Assembly (NCBI GenBank): GCA_023451395.1
Contig: JAEXZL010000145.1
Span: forward strand, 1 to 26,681
Reading direction: 5' to 3'
Origin: Bacillota bacterium
GTDB lineage: Bacteria; Bacillota; Clostridia; Clostridiales; Clostridiaceae
DNA length: 26,681 bases
Below are positions 7,376 through 15,222 of the stretch, one piece after another. Position 1 is the stretch's first letter, and each line of letters begins with the position of its first letter. Under the pieces are notes generated by a model, which had not been told where the DNA came from, searched no databases, and saw nothing but the letters and a program-made list of their open reading frames with translations. Both the position numbers and the translations under genes were made by a program.

Positions 7376-8017
7376 CTATTGTAACCTCCATTTTCTTTTT
7401 ATTATTTTTTCTATTAAGCCTAGAAAAAAGTCTGATAGAAGAGCCAATAAGGCTATTAGAAGACTTCCGGCTATAGTCATTGCAGAGTTGTTTGTGGTAA
7501 TACCTCTATAGATAGCCACACCTAGTCCCCCTGCACCAATGAATGAGGCTATACCTGCAAGAGCTATGGTCATTACAGCCATATTCTTGAGGCCTGCTAA
7601 AATTACAGAAGCAGCTAAGGGCAGTTTTATCCTATAAAGGATTTGAAAGGGTGTACTACCCATGCCTTTTGCAGCTTCTATTATAGAGCTATCAATATTA
7701 TCTATACCAGTAAAGGTGTTTCTAACCATTGGCAGTAGTGCGTATATAACTAAGGCTATTATTGCCGTAGTATTACCAATTCCTGAAAAGGGGATTAAAA
7801 AGCCTAACAGAGATATAGAAGGAATGGTATAAACAAAGTTCGTTATACCTAATATTAGAGGTGAACTTTTCTTAAATTCACTAATAAATACTCCAAGAGC
7901 TAATCCTATAACTGCGGCTAATAATACAGAAACTCCTGAAATCCGTAAATGCTCCAAGGAAAGCTTCATAAAAAATTCCCATCGATCAACATATAAATTT
8001 ACTACTTCTTTTATCAT
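7376..8017 (-). CDS. OpuC-type ABC importer permease
   Basis: A 213-residue membrane protein with about five to six hydrophobic segments and the cytoplasmic EAA loop that contacts the ATPase (IIEAAKGMGSTPFQILYRI, then LPLAA). This matches the BPD-transporter inner-membrane family used by OpuC/YehW/YehY systems. It is the first gene of a minus-strand operon of permease, binding protein and ATPase. AGGAGG lies just upstream of the ATG. Only one permease gene is present, so the transporter would use a homodimer; many related operons have two permease genes. The operon promoter should lie in the 8018-8230 region, but I see no clear consensus there. Confidence 0.88.
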   Translation of the reverse strand: MIKEVVNLYVDRWEFFMKLSLEHLRISGVSVLLAAVIGLALGVFISEFKKSSPLILGITNFVYTIPSISLLGFLIPFSGIGNTTAIIALVIYALLPMVRNTFTGIDNIDSSIIEAAKGMGSTPFQILYRIKLPLAASVILAGLKNMAVMTIALAGIASFIGAGGLGVAIYRGITTNNSAMTIAGSLLIALLALLSDFFLGLIEKIIKRKWRLQ

Positions 8018-8214
8018 AGCGCCTCCTAAAAATCCTAGGAAAGGAAATACATTCTTGAATTAAAGATACAACAAGCTTACTTCTATTGGCAAATTAACTT
8101 TATGTAAAATCTTTTTTTTAATTAAAATGATTTTCTACAAAAAATATCTTGCAATAAAATGTTAAATATTGGATAATTGGAGATATACGAACTATTTATT
8201 GCCTTGATTTTAAC

Positions 8215-8220
8215 TATAAT
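8215..8220 (+). promoter_or_regulatory. Possible -10 box for the Nudix-like gene
   Basis: A perfect TATAAT lies 84 bp upstream of the chosen ATG, but no good -35 hexamer is found 16-18 bp before it. The 286-bp gap between the permease and this gene holds no other ORF that I can support. Confidence 0.3.
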
Positions 8221-8303
8221 ACAGGTCTAATAACTAAGGTGAAGTAATAAGGATAATGAACATTAGAAACTTCCTAATATTTTATTTAAAAGGAGCTGAA
8301 AAT

Positions 8304-8879
8304 ATGTTCTTTAATTATGCAATAGTTCTTGAAGAATGCAATGACATGAATAAGATAAATTATCCTAGAGAGGCAAGAGCAGTGATATGGCAAAATGACA
8401 AGCTGTATATGATTCAAAGTGATAAGGGAGATTATTTATTTCCTGGTGAGGAAATTGAGGATGATGAATCAATAGAAGAATCTCTTAAAGATATGGTCAG
8501 GAGAAAAACTGGTTTTTTTTTAAGGAATATCAGAATTAAGCTGGGAGAAATATGGGAAGTGCCAAAGGATAGTTTTAAAGGGAAAAATCAATTTCAAAGA
8601 AAATCCGAGTATTATTTATGCACTATAAAAACAAATTCATATGACACTATAAAAACAAATTCTGAAAGGGGACACATAAGCCTTGATCCTTATGAAAAAG
8701 GACAGAAGTATAGTTCTCTTTGGATTAATATACAGGAAGCAATAAATAATAATGAGGCTATTTTAAAAGGGTTAAGAGGAGATATAAATCCTTGGGTATA
8801 TAGAGAAACCTTAGTTTTGAAAAACCTTAAGGAAATTGAGGATATATTAAGAAGTAATCAAAGTACCACAAAAGGATAA
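8304..8879 (+). CDS. Nudix-fold protein with a degenerate catalytic box
   Basis: A 191-residue protein with the Nudix fold pattern: ARAVIWQNDKLYMIQ as the opening strands, then FPGEEIEDDESIEESLKD followed by MVRRKTGFFL. In an active Nudix box the second half reads R-E-x-x-E-E-x-G; here it is K-D-M-V-R-R-K-T-G, so the metal-binding glutamates are lost. It may be a non-catalytic binding protein. The ATG at 8304 is preferred because AAAGGAG lies eight bases upstream; an earlier ATG at 8256 has only a weak, badly spaced site. An internal 24-bp duplication gives the residue string TIKTNSYDTIKTNS. It is convergent with ndk and shares its terminator. Function unknown. Confidence 0.75.
   Translation: MFFNYAIVLEECNDMNKINYPREARAVIWQNDKLYMIQSDKGDYLFPGEEIEDDESIEESLKDMVRRKTGFFLRNIRIKLGEIWEVPKDSFKGKNQFQRKSEYYLCTIKTNSYDTIKTNSERGHISLDPYEKGQKYSSLWINIQEAINNNEAILKGLRGDINPWVYRETLVLKNLKEIEDILRSNQSTTKG
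8621..8662 (+). repeat. In-frame 24-bp duplication inside the Nudix-like gene
   Basis: An 18-base string starting CACTATAAAAACAAATTC is found at 8621-8638 and again, identical, at 8645-8662. It adds the repeated residues TIKTNS to the protein without a frameshift. The core CACTATAAAA also recurs in the tandem array at 23994. Confidence 0.85.
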
Positions 8880-8886
8880 AAGTAAA

Positions 8887-8933
8887 AAGAGGCTCTGATT
8901 AGCTGTAAAATGCTGTATCAGAGCCTTTTCTTA
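8887..8933. terminator. Bidirectional terminator between the Nudix-like gene and ndk
   Basis: A 13-bp stem including one G-T pair (8887-8899 with 8917-8929) carries a T-rich tail on the plus strand (TTTTCTTATTTT) and a TCTTTTTACT tail on the minus strand. Both flanking genes end here. Confidence 0.85.
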
Positions 8934-8941
8934 TTTTGCTC

Positions 8942-9355
8942 TTAGATTTTCACTGAGGGAAACCAAAGACTTATTTCTCTGGCTGCATTCTCTGGTGAAT
9001 CAGAGGCATGCACAGAATTTTCGTTTGTTGATAAGGCATAGAGCTTTCTTATAGTGCCTTCCTGAGCTTTTTGAGGATTAGTGCTTCCATTTAATCCTCT
9101 GATTTTGGAAATGGCAGATTCACCCTCTAAAACTAGAGCCACCACTTCACTTCTTGTTATGTAGGCTATAAGATTATCATAATAATCTCTTCCATGATGC
9201 TCCTTATAATGGACTTCAGCTAGAGATTTAGAAACCTTAAGCATCTTTATTTCTATAATCTTTAGGTGATTATCTTCATATATGGAAAGTATCTTACCTA
9301 TGAGATTTCTTTCCACTGCATCAGGTTTTATAAGAACTAAGCTTTTCTCCAACAT
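8942..9355 (-). CDS. ndk: Nucleoside diphosphate kinase
   Basis: A 137-residue complete NDK, which passes the gamma phosphate of ATP to other nucleoside diphosphates through a phosphohistidine. The opening EKSLVLIKPDAVER motif (Lys10), the nucleotide-binding IRGLNGSTNP then GTIR segment, and the active-site NSVHASDS with His116 are all present. The length fits bacterial NDKs. The ribosome binding site GGAGGATGG stands upstream of the ATG. It appears to be a single-gene unit ending at the shared terminator at 8887-8929. Assignment is secure. Confidence 0.96.
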   Translation of the reverse strand: MLEKSLVLIKPDAVERNLIGKILSIYEDNHLKIIEIKMLKVSKSLAEVHYKEHHGRDYYDNLIAYITRSEVVALVLEGESAISKIRGLNGSTNPQKAQEGTIRKLYALSTNENSVHASDSPENAAREISLWFPSVKI

Positions 9356-9514
9356 ATATATCCATCCTCCGTTTTATTATCTATCCTTTTATTATATCCA
9401 AAATTGATAACAATCTCATATAATTTGGTTAAATATATGTGAAAAAGTGTACATTTAAAAGGGGGAGGAGTATTATATAACTACTAATAGTAATATGCTT
9501 AGGAGGGGATATGT

Positions 9515-10369
9515 ATGGAGCTAGCAATAATAACTGCAGGAATTGTCGCTGGAACATCGATGCTTTTATATATAGAAAACAATTGGCTAAAAGTAAGTCG
9601 TCATGAATATAGCTCAGAAAAGCTTCCTAAGGCTTTCAAGGGTACAAGAATAGTGCATTTATCAGATCTGCACTCTAAATCCTTTGGTAGGGATAATGAA
9701 AGGCTAATTAGGAAAGTTAAGGGGTTAAAGCCCCATATTATTTTATTCACTGGTGATTTAGTGGATAGCAGAAGATATGAAGAGGAGATAAGCTCAAAGA
9801 CTATAGAAGAATTAGCAAAGATTGCCCCTTTATATTTTTCTGTGGGTAATCATGAAAATAGAACCACCGGGTATCCAAAATCTCTGGAGGCTAAGCTAAA
9901 GGAAAGAGGAGCCAAAGTTCTTAGAAATGATGGACAGATATTTTTAAGAAACGGTACAGGAATAAATATCATTGGAATAGATGACCCTCTTAAGGAGGCT
10001 AAGAGCTATAAAAATAGTAAGGTGGATGAGGAGTTCCTTAAGAAATATATAGATAAGGCCTTTGAAAAGCTTGGCAGGAACAAAGGCAGCTTTACCCTTT
10101 TATTAAGCCACAGGCCAGAACATATAAAAGCTTATGCAGAGAAAAACATAGATATTGCATTCTCAGGACATGCTCATGGTGGACAAATAAGAATACCTTT
10201 TTTAGGGCATGGACTTTTTGCTCCCCATCAAGGCTCTATGCCAAGGTTTGCTGAAGGAAAGCATAAAGAGGGCAACACAACTCTCTATATAAGCAGGGGG
10301 CTTGGAAATAGTTCCTTCCCTTTTAGGGTATTTAACAGACCTGAGATTATTTTTATAGAATTAAAATAA
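9515..10369 (+). CDS. YkuE-like calcineurin-type metallophosphoesterase
   Basis: A 284-residue protein with one hydrophobic N-terminal segment (residues 2-20), so it is membrane-attached. The metal site motifs appear in order: LSDLH (Asp51, His53), TGDLVD (Asp81, Asp84), GNHE (Asn112, His113), a lone His in LSHRPEHI, and SGHAHGGQIRIP. The sequence up to FAPHQG and a C-terminal YISRGLGNSSFPFRVF segment fit the YkuE branch of the family, which in relatives acts at the cell envelope. The substrate is not known from sequence. The start has GGAGGGG six bases upstream. It is convergent with the Bce-type permease gene and shares the terminator at 10381-10431. Confidence 0.9.
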   Translation: MELAIITAGIVAGTSMLLYIENNWLKVSRHEYSSEKLPKAFKGTRIVHLSDLHSKSFGRDNERLIRKVKGLKPHIILFTGDLVDSRRYEEEISSKTIEELAKIAPLYFSVGNHENRTTGYPKSLEAKLKERGAKVLRNDGQIFLRNGTGINIIGIDDPLKEAKSYKNSKVDEEFLKKYIDKAFEKLGRNKGSFTLLLSHRPEHIKAYAEKNIDIAFSGHAHGGQIRIPFLGHGLFAPHQGSMPRFAEGKHKEGNTTLYISRGLGNSSFPFRVFNRPEIIFIELK

Positions 10370-10380
10370 ACCTTAATGAC

Positions 10381-10433
10381 AAAAGAACCCTTGAATATTG
10401 ATATGCTACCAATAATTCATTGGGTTCTTTTTA
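10381..10433. terminator. Bidirectional terminator between the phosphoesterase and the Bce-type permease
   Basis: AAAAGAACCC (10381-10390) pairs with GGGTTCTTTT (10422-10431), with weaker pairing inside the loop. T runs follow on both strands. Confidence 0.8.
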
Positions 10434-10475
10434 TGCATATAAAAGCAACTTTGCAGGTTCTAAATAATTTCCAAT

Positions 10476-12464
10476 CTAGCTTACAATCCTATAATATGAT
10501 CTTGCAGTTAGGGTATATATAACTCCGTAGAACAGGGCAAAGACTAATATCACAGCTGCTGTGCACCAGGCAAATAAAGTTATGTTATGTAGATTCAAAA
10601 CAGCCAGTATCTTTGTAATGAATTTAAAGGCAAAGGCTATATGAATACCTGCGGTTACAAGGGGAAGGAAAAATACCGTTAGCACCTGGCTTCTTATGGT
10701 TGTCTTTATTTCCTCATGACTCATACCTACCTTTTGCATTATTTCAAAACGATCCTTATCATCATAGCCTTCAGAAATCTGCTTATAGTAAATGATAAGC
10801 ACTGTGGCCATCATGAAGAGTAATCCTAAGAAGATACCTAGGAAAAATAGCCCACCATAAAAAGAATAGAAGGAATTCCGTGATTCCTCTACAGATTCTA
10901 CATAACTATAGGGATAATCTATACGAAGAGCAGCTTTCAGATCCTCATAGACAGCCAAATGTTCTTCTCTGGACACATCTAAATCAAATCCAAGATAAAA
11001 GGTAGGCAGTGATTTATTATCACCATAAACCTCTGCTTGTTTAGTTGATATATCCTCCACAATGGATATATCCTTAACTACGATATAGTAGCTGCTTATC
11101 ATAAGCATAGAATCAGAGCCGTCACCAATAAATGAGTTTAATGAACCCTTTACCTTAAAGGTTTTATCAAAAACATTTAGAGTGCTTTCTTTATAATCAC
11201 TTCTGTTGGCATATATAAATACCTCATCATCCTCTAAGGATAGAGTGGTATTCATGAGACGGTTATAATCCTCTAAAGGTACAAAATATAGGCTTCTTAT
11301 AGAGGTGGAGGCGTTTCCAATATCTCCTATAGCCCTATCTGTGGTAAAGTTATTTCCTTCTTCTTTTGCAGTAAAGGAAATATACCTGTAATCTAGGAGG
11401 TTACTTGCTTTAAGTTGATGCTTTTCTAGAACACTTTCATAGGCAGAGACAACACCAGATATATAATTTTCTGATAAGTCATTTGAGGTAACCATTATGT
11501 TTCTTGGATAACGGGTACGCATAACCTCTTCACTCCCTGCATATAAGGAAACAGTGGTAGAGAGCATTACTAGAACAGCAGTAGATAAAATGCAGATATT
11601 AGCAAGACCTACAGCATTTTGTTTCATACGATACATCATCCCTGAAATAGAAATAAAATGCTTTGTTTTATAGTAATAGCTTTTATTTCTTCGGAGAAGC
11701 TTTAAAAAAGCAATGCTTCCTGCTGTAAAGAGGCAGTAGGTTCCTATAATTACAAGAATAACTGCAAGGAAAAACAAAACCAGTGCAGATAGAGGCTCCT
11801 CTGTGGTTAGAGCTATGTAATAGCCCACTCCTAAAGTTATTAAGCCTATTATTGCAAGAAGTACCTTAGTTTTAGGCTCTCTTTCACCCACATTACCCCC
11901 TTTAAGAAGCTCTATAGGCTTTGAGAGATGTACTAGCCTTAAGCTATTTAATAAGGTCAGTGTAAAAATAACGGTAAAAAGCAATAAAGTAGAAATAATA
12001 GCAGGAAGGGACACCTGAAAGCCCATTTGTACCGGGAAGGTTAAGATTTTTAGAAGCAATAAAAAAGTAAACTTACTAAATAAAATTCCCAGTAAAACAC
12101 CTAAAAATAGGCTTATAAGAGCTACATAAAGAGTTTCAAAAAACATTATTATTCCAATATGTTTTTTTTCCATACCCAGTATGTTAAATAATCCAAATTC
12201 TTTTTTACGTCCTTTTATAAGAAAGCTATTAGTATAAAAAAGAAAAATAACTGAGAAAAAGGCAATTACATTGGATCCAAGAGATAAAACCAGCTGAAGC
12301 TGTCCTCCTCCCACCATTGTCTTAAGCCCTGTATTTACTGATAGGGCATAAATTATATAGTACATCATAACAGTGCCTATACCTGTTAGAATATAGGGTA
12401 TATAGATTTTTGAATTCTTTTTTATATTTGTTGCCGCAAGCTTAGGATAAAAGAAGCTATTCAT
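10476..12464 (-). CDS. Bce-type ABC transporter permease (FtsX-like, BceB/VraG type)
   Basis: A 662-residue membrane protein with the shape of the BceB family. Seven or so hydrophobic segments come first (residues of about 20-310), then an extracellular domain of over 200 residues (about 320-530), then three final membrane segments. Bce permeases flip or free peptide antibiotics bound to cell-wall lipid carriers and also pass a signal to their own sensor kinase. I choose the ATG at 12464, which overlaps the ATPase stop by 8 bp and has AGGTGG upstream; a TTG at 12485 is less likely. It is the last gene of a minus-strand regulator-kinase-ATPase-permease set. The antibiotic recognised is unknown. 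Confidence 0.92.
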   Translation of the reverse strand: MNSFFYPKLAATNIKKNSKIYIPYILTGIGTVMMYYIIYALSVNTGLKTMVGGGQLQLVLSLGSNVIAFFSVIFLFYTNSFLIKGRKKEFGLFNILGMEKKHIGIIMFFETLYVALISLFLGVLLGILFSKFTFLLLLKILTFPVQMGFQVSLPAIISTLLLFTVIFTLTLLNSLRLVHLSKPIELLKGGNVGEREPKTKVLLAIIGLITLGVGYYIALTTEEPLSALVLFFLAVILVIIGTYCLFTAGSIAFLKLLRRNKSYYYKTKHFISISGMMYRMKQNAVGLANICILSTAVLVMLSTTVSLYAGSEEVMRTRYPRNIMVTSNDLSENYISGVVSAYESVLEKHQLKASNLLDYRYISFTAKEEGNNFTTDRAIGDIGNASTSIRSLYFVPLEDYNRLMNTTLSLEDDEVFIYANRSDYKESTLNVFDKTFKVKGSLNSFIGDGSDSMLMISSYYIVVKDISIVEDISTKQAEVYGDNKSLPTFYLGFDLDVSREEHLAVYEDLKAALRIDYPYSYVESVEESRNSFYSFYGGLFFLGIFLGLLFMMATVLIIYYKQISEGYDDKDRFEIMQKVGMSHEEIKTTIRSQVLTVFFLPLVTAGIHIAFAFKFITKILAVLNLHNITLFAWCTAAVILVFALFYGVIYTLTARSYYRIVS

Positions 12465-13224
12465 TTCTTCCACCACCTGTTGCAATCAATGTAAGGGTAT
12501 CGGATATCCTTTGAAACATTTCCTCATTGGTAAGATTGCCTCTATAAAGCTGATGAAAAACCTCCCCATCCTTAATAAAAAGAACTCTACCTGCACAGCT
12601 AGCTGCCTTAGTGCTGTGTGTTACCATCAAAATAGTTTGTCCATCCTTATTGATATTATTAAAAAGCTTAAGAAGTTCCTCAGATGACTTTGAATCTAAA
12701 GCACCTGTAGGTTCATCTGCAAGAATCAGCTGAGGCTTGGTAATCAGTGCCCTAGCTACTGCAGCCCTCTGCTTTTGTCCACCAGAAACCTCATAGGGAT
12801 ACTTTTTTAAAATATCACTTATGCCTAAAATTTTAGCTATTCCTTTTAAAGGTCCAATCATTTCATCATGAGATTTTCCTGATAGAACAAGGGGAAGAAA
12901 TATATTATCTTCTAGGGAGAAGGTGTCTAGTAAATTGAAGTCCTGAAAAACAAAGCCTAAATTTTTGCGGCGGAAGGAGGAAATATCCTTTTCTTTAATT
13001 GATACTATATCATTTCCTTTTAGCAGCACTTCACCGCTGGTAGGCTTATCTAAGGCTGCAAGTATATTTAAAAGAGTTGTCTTACCGGAGCCAGACTCCC
13101 CCATAATTGCTACATATTCACCTTCCTCTACTGAGAAGGATACATTTTTTAATGCCTGAACATGATTACTGCCAAAGCGGCTGGTATATACCTTTTTAAG
13201 ATTTTTTACTTCTAAAATGCTCAT
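12457..13224 (-). CDS. Bce-type ABC transporter ATPase
   Basis: A 255-residue ATPase of the MacB/LolD/BceA class. It has Walker A GESGSGKTT (around residue 42), Q-loop FVFQDFNLLD, signature VSGGQKQRAAVARAL, Walker B LILADEPTGALD and H-loop MVTHS. The ATG at 13224 has GGAGG eight bases upstream; a further upstream ATG at 13248 lies in the leader. The start of the permease overlaps its stop codon, so the two are translationally coupled. An inverted repeat that fits the BceR-type operator is found about 90 bp upstream (13312-13333), so it is probably switched on by the adjacent two-component system. Confidence 0.94.
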   Translation of the reverse strand: MSILEVKNLKKVYTSRFGSNHVQALKNVSFSVEEGEYVAIMGESGSGKTTLLNILAALDKPTSGEVLLKGNDIVSIKEKDISSFRRKNLGFVFQDFNLLDTFSLEDNIFLPLVLSGKSHDEMIGPLKGIAKILGISDILKKYPYEVSGGQKQRAAVARALITKPQLILADEPTGALDSKSSEELLKLFNNINKDGQTILMVTHSTKAASCAGRVLFIKDGEVFHQLYRGNLTNEEMFQRISDTLTLIATGGGRNE

Positions 13225-13255
13225 AATTTTAACCTCCATATTTATCATCAGGTTC

Positions 13256-13261
13256 AGTATA
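13256..13261 (-). promoter_or_regulatory. Candidate -10 box for the Bce-type transporter operon
   Basis: TATACT is read on the minus strand, 32 bp upstream of the ATPase ATG. The hexamer 17 bp further upstream (AGGAGG) is a poor -35, which would fit a promoter that depends on an activator. Confidence 0.4.
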
Positions 13262-13266
13262 ACAAA

Positions 13267-13284
13267 AGGAGGGTATACCCTCCT
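13267..13284. repeat. Perfect 18-bp palindrome in the Bce-type transporter leader
   Basis: AGGAGGGTATACCCTCCT reads the same on both strands. It overlaps the -35 to spacer zone of the candidate promoter, so it may be a protein site. No ORF starts from it. Confidence 0.85.
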
Positions 13285-13311
13285 ATTGATTTGCCTTACA
13301 ATAGCTTTTTA

Positions 13312-13333
13312 AACCTTACTCTTTTGTAAGGTT
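13312..13333 (-). promoter_or_regulatory. Candidate BceR-type operator
   Basis: An 8-bp inverted repeat with a 6-base centre. On the minus strand the core reads TTACA-N4-AGTAA, one base off the reported BceR-family pattern TNACA-N4-TGTAA. It lies between the kinase gene and the transporter pair, where such sites are known. A further half-site CCTTACA is found at 13294-13300, 20 bp away. Since a T run also follows on the plus strand it could form a hairpin, but no plus-strand gene is present for it to end. Confidence 0.6.
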
Positions 13334-13354
13334 ATTAATTTTTTATAGGTGTCT

Positions 13355-14359
13355 TTACTCAACCATAAGATCCAAAGTGCTAAGATCAAGCTTTACTATT
13401 GTTCCGATACCAGGAGTGGACTCAACTGTAATCTCATGAGAAAGCCTAGCTAATATCCTTTTACATAGATAAAGGCCAATCCCAGTAGATTTTTTATCTT
13501 CTCTTCCATTAAAGCCTGTAAAACCTCGTTCAAAAATTCTAGGAAGGTCTTCCGGTGCAATTCCTATACCATTATCCTCAATAATTAAGGTTTTAGGAGA
13601 GTATTCGTCCATATAAATACAAATATAACCCTCTTCAGGAGTATATTTTAGAGCATTAGACAATAGCTGTTCTATTACAAAAAGCAGCCACTTTTCATCT
13701 GTAAGTACTTGGCAGTGTATCTCCTTCAGAGAAAAATGTATTCTCTTTCTGATAAATAAAGGAGCATATTTTCTTACTGCTTGCTTTACAATGTTTTCAA
13801 TAGAATAGCTTTTAATAAGTAAATCCGAAGACAAACTATCTAAGCGGAGGTATTGTAATACCATTTCCACATATTGCTCTATTTTAAAGAGTTCCGTTAA
13901 GAGCTCCATATTTTCTTCTTTCTCATCATACTGCAGAAGAAGCTTCATAGCTGATATTGGAGTCTTTATCTGATGAACCCACAATGTATAGTAATCATTA
14001 AGCTCCTTTTTATTATTAGAATAATCAAGCTGCAGCTTAGAATTTTCATTAAAAAGAGTTTCTATAAGCTTTATATAGTCATCCTCTAATAAATCTTTAG
14101 GAACAGGTAGGTGCTCTAAGCTAAAGGAAATATGGTTATGAATTTCTTTTAACAGCAAATGCTTTTTTTTATATTTTGTAAAATCAATCAAAGAAAATAA
14201 TAGAGAAAGAACAATACATAAAAGAGCACTATAAATAACTGATTCTAGAGGAAGGTTATATAGATAAAACACAAGGCAATATATTATATTAAATAAAATA
14301 AATATCATAAATACTTTCTTTTGTTTTCTTAAATAAGCTAATAAAATAGATTTCTTCAT
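13355..14359 (-). CDS. Intramembrane-sensing histidine kinase (BceS type)
   Basis: A 334-residue sensor kinase. Two membrane segments (about residues 15-35 and 38-58) are separated by only a few outer residues, so it has no sensing domain of its own and should take its signal from the transporter. The phosphorylated His129 is seen in LWVHQIKTPISAMKLLL. The ATP-binding part has LLSNALKYTPE (N box), IEDNGIGIAPEDLPRIFERG (G1/F) and STGIGLYLCKR (G2). It starts one base after the regulator stop codon, so the two are co-translated. The 130-bp gap to the next gene contains the candidate operator. Confidence 0.94.
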   Translation of the reverse strand: MKKSILLAYLRKQKKVFMIFILFNIIYCLVFYLYNLPLESVIYSALLCIVLSLLFSLIDFTKYKKKHLLLKEIHNHISFSLEHLPVPKDLLEDDYIKLIETLFNENSKLQLDYSNNKKELNDYYTLWVHQIKTPISAMKLLLQYDEKEENMELLTELFKIEQYVEMVLQYLRLDSLSSDLLIKSYSIENIVKQAVRKYAPLFIRKRIHFSLKEIHCQVLTDEKWLLFVIEQLLSNALKYTPEEGYICIYMDEYSPKTLIIEDNGIGIAPEDLPRIFERGFTGFNGREDKKSTGIGLYLCKRILARLSHEITVESTPGIGTIVKLDLSTLDLMVE

Positions 14360-14360
14360 A

Positions 14361-15032
14361 CTAATCCACCATATAGCCGATGCCTTTCTTAGTTGATATG
14401 AAATCCGTTAATCCAATGTCCTGAAGCTTTTTTCTAAGTCTTGTGACGTTTACTGTAAGAGTATTATCGTCAACATAGTTATCCGTTTCCCATAATTTTG
14501 TCATAATCTTATCTCTAGAGATAGCTCTTCCTTTATTCTCAAAAAGTATATGAAGAATTCTTAATTCATTCTTTGTAAGTTCAATTTTTTTATCCATATA
14601 TGTTAGGGTTCCATAGCTTATATTTAGAATAGCACCCTTATGTTCAAGTAAATTAACCTGAGAGGAAAATTCATAGGTGCGCCTAAGAAGAGCCTGAATC
14701 TTAACGGTAAGTACATTTAAATCAAAGGGCTTAGCTATGAAGTCATCACCTCCTTGGGTAATTGCCATAACAATATTCATATTATCTGAGGCAGAGGAAA
14801 TGAATATGATAGGAACCTTAGAGAGCTTGCGAATTTCTCCACACCAATGAAAACCATTAAAAAAGGGCAGAGAAATATCCAATAGGATAAGTTGAGGATC
14901 ATATGAAATAAATTCAGACAGAATATTTGTAAAATCTCGGGCGTAATCAGCTTGATATCCCCAGGACTCTATATGATTTTTTAATGTTTTAGCTATGGTT
15001 AAATCATCTTCAATGATAAATACTTTATACAT
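14361..15032 (-). CDS. OmpR-family response regulator (BceR type)
   Basis: A 223-residue regulator. The receiver domain has EDD at residues 8-10, the phosphorylation site Asp52 in LILLDISLPFFNG and Lys101 in IAKPFD. The C-terminal winged-helix DNA-binding domain follows, with ELTKNELRILHILFENKG and the NVTRLRKKL recognition helix region. It would bind upstream of the transporter genes, where a matching inverted repeat lies. GGGGG is upstream of its ATG. It is the first gene of the regulator-kinase pair; its own promoter should lie at 15033-15110. Confidence 0.94.
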   Translation of the reverse strand: MYKVFIIEDDLTIAKTLKNHIESWGYQADYARDFTNILSEFISYDPQLILLDISLPFFNGFHWCGEIRKLSKVPIIFISSASDNMNIVMAITQGGDDFIAKPFDLNVLTVKIQALLRRTYEFSSQVNLLEHKGAILNISYGTLTYMDKKIELTKNELRILHILFENKGRAISRDKIMTKLWETDNYVDDNTLTVNVTRLRKKLQDIGLTDFISTKKGIGYMVD

Positions 15033-15153
15033 TAAGCTACCCCCTAATAACCTCTATAATACTCTAGTATAGCATATCAAGATATTGGGAAAAAGGCAGG
15101 GATAAGAGAAGGTAATAGCAATGTATACAAACAGAAATATTAGGTGAAGACAC

Positions 15154-15200
15154 CATAAAAATCTCCCGGAAATAATCTGTTGATTATGTCCAGGAGATTT
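15154..15200 (-). terminator. Terminator of the LURP-one gene pair
   Basis: AAATCTCC (15159-15166) pairs with GGAGATTT (15193-15200), with an inner ATAATC/GATTAT stem. A TTTTTATGG tail follows on the minus strand, 23 bp after the second LURP-one stop codon. Confidence 0.7.
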
Positions 15201-15222
15201 ATTATAAACTGTTTTTGTTTTT

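Noticed and set aside
13312..13333. Terminator of the kinase gene
   Set aside because: It lies upstream of the transporter genes and the T run is on the plus strand, where no gene ends; the operator reading fits better, though it cannot be excluded that it also acts as a hairpin.
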